Source: Pelargonium tetragonum
Lineage: Eukaryota; Streptophyta; Magnoliopsida; Geraniales; Geraniaceae
Assembly (NCBI GenBank): GCA_036897445.1
Contig: JAYMTL010000062.1
Span: 39,631 to 103,630, forward strand
Direction: 5' to 3'
DNA: 64,000 nt
The notes under the pieces are model-generated. The model was not told the origin of the DNA, ran no database searches, and worked only from the letters and a program-made list of their open reading frames with translations. This document shows positions 29,168 through 41,170 of this stretch, piece by piece. Each line of letters begins with the position of its first letter. Within the stretch, counting starts at the first letter, position 1. Position numbers and translations under genes: made by a program.

Positions 29168-32100
29168 TATGATAACATTATTTGAAACTGCGTCCTACCT
29201 CTGCTCAACTGACTTGGAAGGAAATTCTTAACTATTACTCGGCACTCTACAGCTTAGATTATTGTCATAATTCGGTATATCGTAGTCAGGTAAATCTATT
29301 TTTTGTGCGGAGCTCTACCTAAGGGATTACCTTGCTCTAAAACCTTGTTGTACTTTTTCATTCTTTTTGTCGAAAGCCTCTTTTTAATGAGTGTTTTATT
29401 ATATAGATAAGTAAAAAACCCCAAAAGACTTAATTTAGTATAGAAACCTCTCCCAACCTACATTGAAACCCTTTTTAATAGAAAGAAGTAAATCCAGGCT
29501 TCACTATATAGTAATGAAATAAAACTTGCGATGCCAAAAGGGTATTTAACAAAAAACCTAACATTTATATGAAATATCTAGGTTCCAACTAACTAATTGG
29601 ATACCTTTTAATTGAAATATGGCGCAGATGAGAATAACGCAGCCTTCCAAACCTTTCTTCTATAAAAACTATAGCTGAGGTCTACAAGACTTTTGCTTTA
29701 ATTTCTTTTTGAGTTATGTCCTTATCTTTATGACTAAACGGGGTTACTTTATTTAATTTCTTCCTATTCCTAGCATACTGAACATTTCTTCCGCAGTAAC
29801 TGAAATCGACCAAAAATTTTTCTCAACGGTATGTAAGCTGAGTAGGTGAGTTAGGGTTCTGGATATTCTATCAAAAAGGCGGTTAAAGTTTAAGTAAGAT
29901 GTTTGGGGATTTAGTAACCGCTTAAATTTAAATATAGTAACAATCTGCAATTAGTAATTAAAAGGCAATATTCTGGATTCTTGCAAGAGCTAAAAACGGG
30001 GCTATATTAAAAAAGCGGCTCTGTTAGTATTTTCGGGGTATAGTATTAAGTTTTATAGAGAGTCTCTTTTTTATAAAGAAGCAACGGGGTTGTTAGTACA
30101 AGAAATTAGCCTACGCGACACGAAAGAGTTGTAGGATAAGTTTTAGCTAATGCTAATTAGTAATAGATTTGGTTAATCCCACAAATTAGAGCTTCTTCAA
30201 GAGTAAAGAAGATATTTCTACTCATGTGACAGAAACTTGACTTATGTATTATAGATAGTAAGATAGGACTTTTTGTGTTTACGCGAGCCCTAATTAAGTG
30301 TAGCATACTATTAAAGTAAGGGGATAACTTGACTTTTAAGGTAGCAATGGGTTTGTAAGCGTTTTATTTAGATTTTTAACTAAGATTTTGGATCTATCTT
30401 GCCACATTTACGCTGTTCTACGTAAACTGAGGGGGTTCAAATTAAAAATTCGCAAACAAATAGACAGATAGAGAGCTTACTTCGAAATAGTTACTCTTGT
30501 ACCCATTTACTGGAGTGCCTTTTTAGAAAGGGGGGGTTGTTATATGTCCTACCTAGTCCTAGTTTCTAAAAAAGTGGCAGTCTTCCTTACCCTTTGGTTT
30601 GGTGCAGAGTTTAATAAAAGAAGGCCTTCTATAACATAAAAAAGCCAAGCCTCTCTTGGAATTCCTATTAGGAGCTAACTTCCGCGGGAGTCCCTAAGTA
30701 GGTGTCTAATTAATTTACTTTTTTTTTGACAAAACCCTACTATACTTTTAGGCTCTATACTATTTACTTAGTAAAAGTCTAGCTTATCAAAGGGGGAAAG
30801 TTATAAAGAAATTAAACTATAAAGACCTAAAAACCCTTTCTTTCTCAATTCTTGAGCATCCGTTTGTACTAGAGGGCAAAAAGAGCTTGTAAATCACTTT
30901 TACTAAGAACGCAAAAACTTTGTAGTAAAGGCAGTGACTCAACATTTTTATATCTTAATAAGGAACCCTCTACCTAGACAAAGGGTTATACCTTGTGGGA
31001 GTATCCTAGGCGGGCACTCGATAGGGAAGAAGATTTTCTTTTGATAGCTTTAGTGTAACCCTGTAATCTAATTTTTGATTGTACCTTTTATTTAAACCGG
31101 ATTCTTTTTAACTCATGGAACACCTCAAGTCTTTTCTGTAAAAGCGCTTATAACTTAATTGTCATACAAAAAACCCACTTTATAGGAATATCTAAACCCG
31201 GTGTTAGTAGTTATGCTGTGTGCCTTATGCTTCCTCTTGGGAACCTGATGCTACAAGCTCTCTACTACTTTAAGTTATTTACTTTAGCATTTTATACTAA
31301 GCCCACTAGAGGACCTAGTACAAAAAAGGGAAACCCTTATTGAGGCATACCTACGCCTTGTGCCCGATAGATGCTTCGTGTTATTACAAAGGTTAGGAGG
31401 AACCCCCGGAATAGCTCTCACGAATCTAAGTAATATTTTGGAGCATACCCACAAAACTTTAAGTTCCCTTAACAAACGAGTCTCCCGTAAGAGGTACTAT
31501 TACAATAAAAAGAGAGCCCTTATAATATGGAGTAACTAGAAAATCCTTACTTAAATTCGGAAATAAAAAAGCCTGTTGAGTCCTTAGGTGCCCTAAAATA
31601 ACTAGTCCCTTCTTAGAAATCCCTAAATATAAATTATAATGGACTACGTTAATGAGCAACATCCCTTTTCGATAAACTAGAATTTGTTTAAGAGACCCCA
31701 GACTGCAGCTCTTTCATAAAATTTTCGTGGTGGAGGTACCCCCAGGCCCTATAGAACGAGTATACTCTACTTTCTTTTTTATCTATATAACCTTTTAATC
31801 CCCGATTTACAAAAATCTATCTAGTTTACACTAAAAAAGGTAAAACCCGCAGGAAAATGAGGCGCCACTCTATTATAACGGATTTCTTTTTCTTAATACA
31901 AAAGGACCTCTGAACTTTCTATAACAAAGACATTTTTCTTAGTCTATTTTTTCAAGATATATTTATTATTATAAAACCTTCTCTATGCCTCTTTTTTAAA
32001 AGCGCCCTAACGCGAGTAAGCTTCTACGGTACTTTTTTATAAATTTCAGAGATAGCGAAGATTTAACTAAAGTTTTGGATTTCCAGGTTTTGAGTACGCT

Positions 32101-32993
32101 TCCGCTTACCTGACTCTAGTAAGAAATTGAGATTTTAAGAAGTCCTTGGGGTCTATCTAAAAAAGTTTTTGCTAGTAATCTGTAATAACAAGGAATAAGC
32201 CGAGCTTGGGTAAAAAAAAGAAGTCCTTGTTTTCTTATTAAGTAAGTCGCCGCTGTTTCATTTATTTTCACTAGAATTGGGCCCTCAAAAGACTTTTAAT
32301 GATATCCTTCTTCTCATGTATCCCGGTAATTGTTAAGGGGTTTAGCATACAAGGGGGTTATTAATGAAGAGAAATTAAGGAGCCTTTCTATAGGTACTAC
32401 AAAAGGAGAATCCTTGAGAAAGAGTGGCTATTATTTGACTCCAGGTACTTTATGTCAATGTAGTTTACAAGAGATATTCCGGCGAGGGTCCCCCAAAGTT
32501 AAAAAAGAGATGAGTCCCTAAATGCTTCGATACACCCCGTTAAGAGTAAGGGAATTTCCAGTCATGAAGATTAAAAGGCTCGTTCGCATAAAAGCCTAGT
32601 AGATCTAATAAAGCAAAAAGAACTCAAAAACAAAATTTCAATGGGGAGTACTTATAGGAAACCGAGTTCATTTGATATAGAGTCCGTTAGAGCCAACAAG
32701 CAATGAAAGCGCGATTAATTTGTACCATGAAATATAGGGTAGCCTTCACGACCAGCCAAGGTATTTATTCCCGGAGTAGACTGGGTAAAAACAAGGTATC
32801 CCTTTGTCAATTAGAATTTTTATACACATATAATGATGCCCCCTTGACCGAGAGGCTTTATTTAAGGCCTAGGAAAACATAAAATGAAAGGGCTACCTCG
32901 ACTAAAGACTAAAAGAGGGATAACTATAACCTTTCATTTTAAGGAAGAAGTCCCGAAATAGACTTTAAACGATTTCGTAACGGGAGCCTGGCT

Positions 32994-33006
32994 TATATAT
33001 ATATAT
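32994..33006. repeat. Short TA dinucleotide run
   Basis: Thirteen bases of strictly alternating T and A, followed by TAAG. It is the longest clean TA run noticed in this part of the window. No gene or regulatory context is seen. Confidence 0.6.
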
Positions 33007-34595
33007 TAAGGGTGTATTAAGCAATCCTAATTTTTTATTGACTCGCTTTTTCCAACGCTATTAATTTGCGATCTAACCCGTTTGTCAAGGGCTCTTCTTA
33101 TAAGAAGCTAAAAAGCACAGCTAATCCTATAAATGTTCCGCTTGGTTTTATCGAATTGTACAAGCTAAGGGAAGCCCGTAGGTATCCTCTTCTACTTTAT
33201 ATATATACTAGGCGACTAGGCCCGCTATGCTTTAAGTTTAATATCTATGTAAAAAAAAAGGGATTTTTTGTCGTATAACTTCCAGGACCTCTTAGGGCAA
33301 GTTGCCAAATGAAAGTAAAAAAGACTTAGCAGGCTTTGTATAGGACATAAAGTTTCGTCTTGGATTGACTAAATAAGTATCGTAGCCTAATTTGTAGGAA
33401 CAAGATAAACTCCCTTTTTCTAAAGGAAAAGTTTTTGGGAAAGGGCCCTCCTTGTTTAAAATTTCCTTTATCAAGCAAGCTTTATTAACTCTTTTTTCTC
33501 CGTCGGGCGGGGTTCTTCTATTAATTGTTAATATTCTTTTAGCTTGGTTAGTTAGGCCCGTTATTCTGGCGGGATCCCTTAAGTGTGTTAATCTTAAGGA
33601 CTTTAGTTGAGATAAAAATCTCGCAGCTTCCTACAATTTCATAAAATAAGAAAAAGGAGTCTTCCCTATCTAAATAAAGGGATTCCTAGCTTTTACGTAA
33701 TCAAAGAATTTCCTAGGATTCTAACTCTTTAAAGATACTGAGTACAAGTGCAGATATGGGTAAGGCTCCCATCAGAGTAAGAATACTTGTATTACAGATA
33801 TGAAGAAAAGAGTATTAAGAGTAAAGGAGAGCTTTTGCTTCAGAAAAAGAAGAAGAAGACTATCCTAGCTACAACGAAGACAGCTACAAAAAGAAAGCAG
33901 GGATTTAGAACCGACTATTCACAGGACTTGTGTACATTTAGAGACCCTAATAAAGCTCCTAAATTTTTTGGGGGTTAGACTAAGGTACAAGCGCTTGGAA
34001 CTTCGATCTGAGGAACTTAAAAAGAACAAGGCAAGTAAGATAAAATTTACTGGATTCTGGGATTTTGTTTCCCTGTTATATACTTCTTCCTATCTTCTTT
34101 ACAGGACAGGGATGGTAAACATAGCCCTTTTTACGCACTTAGCTGTAAGCCATGCTTCCCCAAACTTAACCTTTTTGATATTGATAAGAGATGTGATACC
34201 GATTAACTCTTTCCCAAACTACTTACGATCTTATCTGCTTCACTGAATCAAATTCACCTTCCTTAATTTACTTGTTTAATTGACAGGGAACACACTGAAA
34301 ATCTTTCTAAGCTACTTACGAGTCGAAAGGAATAAGATATTCTATCTAACATAAAGCTTCACCCCTATATGAATAGTCCTATTACCGTTTACTTAATTCC
34401 ACTAATGCAGGAACTGCCCTATCTAGGGTAAGGAAAAGAGAAATAAAGAAGCTCTTGGCTAACAAGTTTTCAACTAGAGTTCGAAACTAAGAACTAGCTC
34501 ACTGAAAAACCCTTGCTTTATCTAAGTGATTGAGTACGCGGAGGAATTGAACAAGTATGGAATAAACAAGACATATCCGAGACCGCTTACTTGGA

Positions 34596-34657
34596 TAAGA
34601 CGTTTCGAACCCTTGTATGCTCCAAGTATACCCAGTGCTCTACCGGCTATAATACGA
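34596..34657 (-). pseudogene. tRNA-like sequence, degenerate
   Basis: Read on the minus strand, a D-arm-like segment ATAGCCGGTAGAGC (34637-34650) is followed about 25 bases later by a T-arm-like GGGTTCGAAAC (34602-34612). Order and spacing resemble a tRNA. The acceptor arms do not pair convincingly, the D-loop is short, and no clean seven-base anticodon loop can be placed, so no isotype is assigned. It may be a mutated tRNA gene or a tRNA-derived fragment. It lies about 85 bases from a plus-strand tRNA-like sequence, which makes a purely chance origin of both less likely. Confidence 0.3.
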
Positions 34658-34740
34658 GTCAATAAAACTGGGGATAAGATACTTTATTTACAGGATTCAG
34701 GATTCTCCAATGTTGTTAGTTAAAGTAAGCAGTTCTTTTC

Positions 34741-34805
34741 CTTGGAGTATAGCCAAGTGGTAGAGCTTGATATCGGCATGCAAAGGTTCGAAATCCTTCT
34801 CTAGT
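34741..34805 (+). pseudogene. tRNA-like sequence with shortened anticodon arm
   Basis: This is the best tRNA-like layout in the window. CTTGGAG (34741-34747) can pair with CTCTAGT (34799-34805) at six of seven positions, counting G-T pairs. T and A follow as positions 8 and 9. AGC (34751-34753) pairs with GCT (34765-34767) around an 11-base D-loop containing the conserved GG. AAAGG, loop TTCGAAA, TCCTT (34782-34798) forms a T-arm with one mismatch, placed directly before the acceptor 3' strand as in real tRNAs. Only about 13 bases remain for the anticodon arm and variable loop, where about 21 are expected, so the anticodon is lost or the gene is deleted there. It is 65 bases long against the usual 72 or more. 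No isotype is assigned, and functionality is unlikely unless the lineage uses reduced tRNAs. Confidence 0.4.
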
Positions 34806-35218
34806 ATAATGATCGGTATTTAGTAAGTAATGAGAATTAGAATATAACTAATGAATCTTGCTAAAATATCCTAGCTAATATTGAAAAAATCCAGCTTTGT
34901 CCCACTTAAAAGGCACTTCTTTTGTGTCCTCTATGCTTAAGATTGTGTATTCAAAGCTTTGTAAATTAGCAGGTAGGCTATTATGCTGCATGGGAGAGTT
35001 ACTAGCTAAATTGTTATGTACAGATGTAAGATTATAACTCTAGTTGAGAAGCCATGGGTTGAGTTGAATCCTGATTAGCAGAGCTTTCTTTGTTTTGTTA
35101 ACTGAAGAAGCCTTAAGCATTTGCTTTGAGAGTAACTTCTTTTAGTAATACTAGTTAAAAGCTCGGGAGTTAGCAGAGATTGGAAAAGCGTACTTCCCAA
35201 GCAATAAAATACTTAGAT

Positions 35219-35231
35219 TGGTGCCGGGACC
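35219..35231 (+). other. Sequence resembling a reverse-transcription primer-binding site
   Basis: TGGTGCCGGGACC begins with TGG, the complement of a tRNA CCA end, and is GC-rich in an AT-rich setting, like the primer-binding sites that follow the left LTR of retrotransposons. It sits at the right edge of island 2. No TG..CA terminal repeat, polypurine tract or matching second LTR was found by eye, so this stays a weak suggestion. It could equally be one of the many GC clusters of the bulk. Confidence 0.2.
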
Positions 35232-35240
35232 TGTAAAGAA

Positions 35241-38200
35241 TAGAAAAATTAGACAACTTTATTAAAAACTAAAATTCCTAATTGTGAGGAGTTCCCTTCT
35301 TTAGAAAGGGTGCTTTGACTTTTCGGAATAGGCTGTATCCGTATAAACCCTCGTTTAAAAGCATCCGACTCTTTCCTAATTTTTATTAAAAAATACAAAC
35401 CGGAGTACTTCAATTTTTGGAATATCTCTTTCACGTCTACTAAGCTAAGCGCGTTTTAACTATATATTCTTTCTTAAAGAAAAACTTAGCCTAATTCTTT
35501 GTAATAATAAAAAGCTTCCAGGGGCGTTTAGGTAAGAACTTGTAGTAAAATGAAAAGAATACCGGGTAAAAGGAAGCTTAATTAGAGATACGTGGTAGCA
35601 CTCGGTTCGAACCTACGACACGGAGTGATTTTTATTAATGCTCTAACAATAATATTGAATGCATTTTCTCTTTATTCTATTGATTTTTTTACTTAACACG
35701 CTAAAGGTTCAAATCGCAAAGCATACAGAGAATACTCAGAATGTTCTAAATCTATTTCTATTTAAGTGCTTTGGTTGGGCATTAATACGGATTTCATAGA
35801 TCTTTAATTCAACACCCATACGCGACATAATAGTTTATCCTAAAAAAAGACTGGGACAAGTTCATTATAGGGTACACCAAAAGAATGTTAAACAAAGTAG
35901 TACCTTAACTCGAAAAGACCTTACAATTTTTTTAATATAAACAGAAGTTCCTAAGGGTCTTACTTAAATCGTACCTGAAAGAAAGAAAAAGCTTCATTTT
36001 AATTCCTTATTGCCGGTGTTTTGCTAATATTAAAGTCAATAGTATTCCAGTAGCGCAAATTTAGTAAAAATAGGAGTCCTAACCGCTTACTTAAAAAATC
36101 CAAGTAAATGAGGGGTTGGTATGCTTTATAAACACTTGCTAGTCAGAAAAAAATTCCTAGGCTGGGTGCCTCCTGAGGTGGGTTAAGCTTTGAATTTAAG
36201 TATGGTTACTTACCATAACCGGGCTTTTAGCTCTTTGTGTAAGGCAATTCCCCGATATAGAGTGATACCCAGCATTTTTGAGTCCTTCATTATTTATTAA
36301 ATTATAAATCAGGATTGGGTTTAGTGCAAGAGGATACCTCTATGTTGTGTTTTCTTCTTTGTCTTTAGTGGCGGAACAAACAAGTCATTAAAGCAAGTCC
36401 TGACCAGTCAAGTAAAAGAGCTAAGATATGCTCTCGCAAACCCAGGTCCTATCCGGGTTTAGTTCCTTAGATAGACAAACCACACCCCTAACTTAGTTTA
36501 TCAAAGAGATAATCCAAAGGTTAGTAACTTATTCCACTCAAAACTTATCTTTGTTTCCACTTACCCAAAGGAATGCTATCTAGGCGGAGCTAGTAGTAGG
36601 AACAATTAAGTAAATAAGGAGTCTTTCTATGCTTTAAAGCAGGTTTTCTCCCCTCTTATATGATATGGAGTTACGAGAAGGAAGTATACAAACTTATGCC
36701 TGGGGTAAGAGTCCTTTATTAGTTACTCCTTTTTAAGAGTATAAACCGAGTCTTGGGTTTCCTTTTGGCAGTTCTTTAGTTAAAAAAAATTTTCTTATTC
36801 TTACTTAGAAGGAGCATCCTTTTACTAACGAAATTCTGAGTAGGAGAGTAGTAGCGAGGTAGATTAGAGCTAAATGAGTACTTTTTCCTAAAAGGTTTGT
36901 GTACTTTTAAGAAAAGTCAGCGACCCTCCTAGAGTTTTCAGATTAAGCAAGTATCTTACTTTATAATATAAAGGAATCCCTTCTATAGTAAGTATGATAC
37001 CCAAGGACTTTGACTTTATATATATAGCCTTATCCATTACAAATGCTTTAATATACCCTTATTCGGGACATGGCCAGGTCAAATACTTACATCTAAAAGT
37101 TTAATCCTTACTAGACAAGTAGAATCTCGAAAAAAAAAATACTGAGTGCTAAGTTAAAAAACCTTACCTTTTTTACTAAACTAACCCCGGCTTTTTAATT
37201 GTATAGATGATACTAAAAGCACTTTTCCTTCCTTATAGAATTGGGCGGGGTTTACTACTCCTACTAATACCTCTGAAAAAGTCAGTATATAAGAATTAAA
37301 CCCTATCTACAAAGTCTTTCAAGTTTTAACCTTTCCTTATAAGACCTCTCTCTTAATTTAGCTTTCTTGTATTAGTATATCCGGATTTCCGTTAACTTCG
37401 TTACCTTGTTACGTAGAACTTTAGACCAACCAAACCAATGTCTTGACTTCAGTCTTTTACAGTAAGTCAAAAAAGAAAAAGGCTAACAATATAAAAAGTA
37501 GAAGCCTAGTACCCACTCTACAGTAAGTAACGTATTGAGACTTTCAAAATGACACAGGATTTTTAATACTGACTGTTATGCCCACTGACAAAACAAAAGA
37601 GTCAACCTCGCCTCATAGATGAGTCCTCCAACAGGATCCTGCTCTTTTTCTGAAGCAAAAGCTCTCCTTTACTCTTCAAGACTCCTTAAGAAAAAAAAAA
37701 AGTGGGCATGACCTTTCACTTTTGGGTAGGAGTACGCATTCGAGTCATTATAATATTCAGGAATATATTACCAGATAAAGGGATAAAATTGCTATAATGA
37801 AAAAGCATAATAGCACTCATAAAATAAAGTGAGTTTAAGCAAGAATTGATTAAGTCTTAGCCTTAAAGCACAATGGACAAACAAAATTTTAGAGTTAAGA
37901 GGAAACCTCCGTTTAAGTTTTAGGTTTACTGGAGGGGTTTGATGCCTTTCGTCTGTTTCAAAAAGGAGTTATATCCTTTGTAAATCTCCTAACAGATAAA
38001 AGCTTTCTTGCTCCAGAGTTGTAAATAAATAACCCCTCTCTAGCTTAAATAGAAAATAGGGATACCAAAGTTTTATTGATTGGATTTCTTTAGATTATTA
38101 AAAAGAAGTCTTGTGGTTGCAGGTAGAAACTATTTATTAATTTTTAAGGGACTTGGCGAGGTTCTGAGTTTTTTAGAATGCATTTAAATTCGTGTTTTTT

Positions 38201-38400
38201 TGTTAGTAAAAGCTTTCTCAGGGGCTAGGCCGTTAAGAGACAAAACTTAATATACGCCAAGGGAAGATTCTTATCTTAACCCTTACTATTGTAGATAAAA
38301 ATAGCATATTACGTGCCTAAAAGTATATCTATTTCCTATCATTCTTAAGAAAGAAAAGAATGAGCGCCCTATTAGGGTAGGGAATAGAAAGCTAGGAATC
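35241..38400. other. AT-rich non-coding bulk block 5
   Basis: No gene is supported. The only frame above 60 codons, 35249-35434 minus, is without recognisable features. GC dyads resume directly after island 2 (GAGGAGTTCCC near 35286) and continue to AGGATCCT near 37625. Nothing else stands out apart from the hairpin with a GGTTCGAACC loop at 35591-35622 and a T-arm-like core at 35705. Confidence 0.65.
35591..35622. other. Hairpin with tRNA T-arm-like palindromic loop
   Basis: CGTG (35591-35594) and GTAG (35595-35598) can pair with CACG (35619-35622) and CTAC (35613-35616), leaving a two-base bulge. The loop holds the palindrome GGTTCGAACC (35604-35613, overlapping the stem by one base). GTGGTAGCAC followed by GGTTCGAACC looks like a D-arm motif joined directly to a T-arm motif. 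A hairpin of this size can arise by chance in 64 kb; it is listed because of the tRNA-like words it contains. A second T-arm-like GGTTCAAAT lies about 100 bases downstream. Confidence 0.25.
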
Positions 38401-39060
38401 CCTCATTGAACGAGCAAGCCATGTACTTTCAAAATCCTTACCTTAGGAGAAGTTCATTAACAAAAAGCTCTACAAGGAGAGCTAAAGAATGTGTACCCTA
38501 ATAACTCCAAACCAAGCTACAGGGGGCAATCCTAGCTACCAATAGCAGTACAGTTATCACCAGGAATAGTGCTAGTAGAAATAACAAAGCGACTATCAAG
38601 ACTAAGAAGGCAGGGCTTACCAGAAAGCAAGTAAAAGAAACTTTCTTAGTTTTTCATAAGGCTCGCTTTATAAAGGGAAGAGTTTCCTAAAATTCCGAGT
38701 ATCTTGGAGCTGAGGAAAGATTAAAGATTCTCGTGGGTCTTTCTAGATTCCGTAAAGTCAAAGAATAGAATTCCCTTATTAAGGGGTTTAAGAAATTATG
38801 AGTTACAAGGAAATTTTAGAGGGGTCTATAAGAAAAGAATATAGTATATAACTGGTAGTATAATAAAGCAAAGTTTATTCCTGAATTTGTTAGTTAAAGC
38901 TAGTGTAAGGGAGTAAACTTTAGGGCCCTTATCCAGTAAAATAAAGGAGAGGCTAGAAGAGCTTCCAAGAGTAGAGATTGCTAGGGGTAAGACTATAAAG
39001 GTTGTAGGACCGGTGAATTCTAGAGTCCGGTTGATAGCTAAATTCCTTAATAATGAAAGA
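38401..39060. other. Compositional island 3: possible decayed coding DNA
   Basis: Plus-strand purine-rich sequence with few GC dyads. One frame without an ATG is open from 38505 to 38687 (61 codons) and is Thr/Ser/Lys/Arg-rich, including ILATNSSTVITRN and TIKTKKAGLTRKQVKE. Near 38946-39060 a second stretch reads RLEELPRVEIARGKTIKVV and continues to a stop near 39078. Both look like hydrophilic protein remnants, but neither has a start, a known domain or a plausible full length. The ILAT-plus-lysine/threonine pattern also appears in island 2 and at 41460, hinting at a common source. No function can be stated. Confidence 0.35.
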
Positions 39061-41170
39061 AGGCTTTTTCGTATTTAAGTGACCGAAGTCGGAAATTTTC
39101 ATTTATATGGGTAGGGTATAATGATTCTACTGTAATGTAAAACCTGTGAAATTGACACTTAGTAAGAATAGAGTCTTGTAAGAAGTTTTTGGAGGTTTCT
39201 ATTCTTTGTAGAGTTTGACAATCCTATGAGGCCTAAAATGCGTTATAGGTCGCGGAAAATACCATACTCAACAGGGTTGATAAGTCAATTTCCCAGAAGT
39301 GTTCTTCTAAATCGGTAACCAAAAGCACTTAGTTTTTATTGACTGCAAAAGTTTAAGTTTTAATAAAGGATTTTTTAGTTTGCACAGCACTTATTTTGTT
39401 TGTATTGCGGATTTCCTAGATAAGTTTCTTGAATAATCATGTATTAACGAACAAGTCACGCAGTAAAGAGGCCTCTTGGCTAGCAAAAGGAGTCCTTTAA
39501 TTGGAGCTTCTTAATGGCTTCTCTAAATCTAAATAGCTAACTAATATTAAGAGGTACTCTAGAATCTCACGTTTGCCTTTGCTTGAAGAGTTGACGAAAT
39601 AGCATACCTAATGTTAAATTTCGAATTACTAATTTGAAAATGGCTGGACTTGAACAAACTACCTGGAATGGGGATTTTATGAGTAAAAACCCCTTAGTGT
39701 AGAAGATTCATACCTAAACTCTACTTTAAACGCAAAATGACGAATACTCTATACCTTCCTTCAGAAACGTAAGGAAACATCCTAACGGAGATAATCCCTT
39801 ACAACCTTTCTTACAGTTTATTCTAATCCTTGCGAGACTAAAAGCCATTACCTAACTTTTTTATTACATCACAGTAGCTTTTATAAATTATAAATAAAGT
39901 AGATTACAAGGAAACTTAAAAAGAGACCCCTATCGATCGACCAGCCTTTGTTTAGAGCTCTATAAGTCTACCCTATTCCGGGCGAAATGCCTGAGAATAA
40001 GACTGCCCTAGGATAAAAATCCGCCGAAAGGATCCTACAGTATTGCTGAGATCTTAGATATAAAAAAAAGTCAGCAAAAGGCAATAACTAAAGCTCTACA
40101 CGTATAACTCTACTGAAAAAAGTCAAAACCTATCGGGACCCGCGTTCTAAATTAAGGGGAGCCGTCTATTGCTAGTATATCCGCTTTAGTATTAAAAAAA
40201 CTTTCTTAACTTAGCTTGTACTCCCTCTGATACTATCTAACTACATAAAAGATAAAAAGAAGAAACTGATATAGCTAGTTTTAGACTCCCCTATTATTTG
40301 ACTCTTAAGGATCCTGAAATGGATGTCTTGAACGAATAGTGGTCAATTTTTAGGTACAATATAAGGATTTCCTTCTTCTTCAAAACTCTTTTTCTGTAAA
40401 TCTCAAAAAGAAACTCTAACCTAAATAAAATATGAGATCCTCTATACCTGTTCTATAAAAATTCTTTTGTATTATACTTTATTGACGGACCCCTTTTTAG
40501 TCGAGAGAGTAGGTGCATAGTTTTTCTAAGCCCTTCTATTTAAATAGAATTTAAGTCGAAAACAAGGCTATCCAGCATTAATTAGATATTGATATTTAAG
40601 GTCCGTCCCCTTTCTATTTACCTGCGAAAGTAAGGGATTTGTGTATCTTAAACTTTTTTTAAGAGCTATCTGGAACTTATAAAAAAAGGGAGTACGAAAA
40701 CGAGTAAAAGTTAAGCATGCTAAGAATTAGAAATTATATATTAACTAAGAGGAACCCAGCTTTTGATAGACCTAGGCTAGGTTCAGGAAGAGACTTGAAC
40801 TTAAATGCTAGTGTTTACTGGATTCAACAATAAAAGATCCAAAATATATGATAACTAACTAGAGCTCCTCCTTAATATTTCATCAATTCTAATTTTATAA
40901 AATATAGAATACCTCTTGCTTTGAACCAGTGTAAATCACTTATAGTCCTAGATTATGCTCACTCAAATCGGGAGTTATTACTTTTTTGAAAGTCAAGCTA
41001 CTCTCATAACATAAATACAAAAGGGATCAGACAATGCTAAACTAACTAAACTAAAATTTTATCCGCTGTTTCGATGCCGAGTAGTTTTAGCTCTTTTATG
41101 CCCTTTTTTTACAATAGAATTCTTGAGCTGCTCTAAAAGACTTAGAATACAGGCACGGCAAAATTTTTCT
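39061..41170. other. AT-rich non-coding bulk block 6
   Basis: No gene and no open frame above 60 codons on either strand. GC dyads are frequent in the second half: AGGATCCT near 40029 and 40309, GGGACCC near 40135, AGGATTTCCT near 40366, GGACCCC near 40483, GAGCTCCTCC near 40861. A minus-strand T-arm-like sequence (GACTTGAACTTAAATGC near 40791) is too degenerate to call as a tRNA. Confidence 0.68.

Larger units (their letters stand above)
24001..33735. other. AT-rich non-coding bulk block 4
   Basis: No gene is supported, although the longest frame of the window lies here: 28637-28969 plus, 110 codons. It opens at TTG with no ATG before the middle, its composition is ordinary for random AT-rich DNA (Lys, Leu, Phe, Arg), and it has no recognisable domain, so I treat it as chance. 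Frames at 29753-29950, 31284-31662, 32330-32521, 33066-33278 and 33292-33474 are similar. GC dyads in 24290-25510 fall at roughly 24290, 24598, 24747, 24937, 25071, 25235, 25358 and 25501, spacings of about 120 to 310 bases. A perfect 20-bp tandem duplication (29128-29167) is the only clear repeat. Confidence 0.68.
33736..35240. other. Compositional island 2 with tRNA-like sequences at its right side
   Basis: This stretch has few GC dyads, and its right part (about 34800-35200) has more TG and CA than the bulk. Two frames follow one another on the plus strand: 33787-33978 (lysine-rich, with ILATTKTATKRKQGF near 33865-33910) and 33968-34246. A third, 34526-34723, overlaps a minus-strand tRNA-like sequence and is therefore doubtful as a gene. 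A plus-strand tRNA-like sequence lies at 34741-34805. Ordinary dyad-bearing bulk resumes just after 35231. The island may be an inserted or less-mutated segment, possibly a decayed mobile element. No protein family can be assigned and no terminal repeat or target duplication was found by eye. Confidence 0.4.

Noticed and set aside
33968-34246. 92-codon frame with LILIRDVIPI, reminiscent of the S11 C-terminal region
   Set aside because: The resemblance is limited to a few residues and the rest of the frame does not match; the start is not an ATG-led ORF of proper length.
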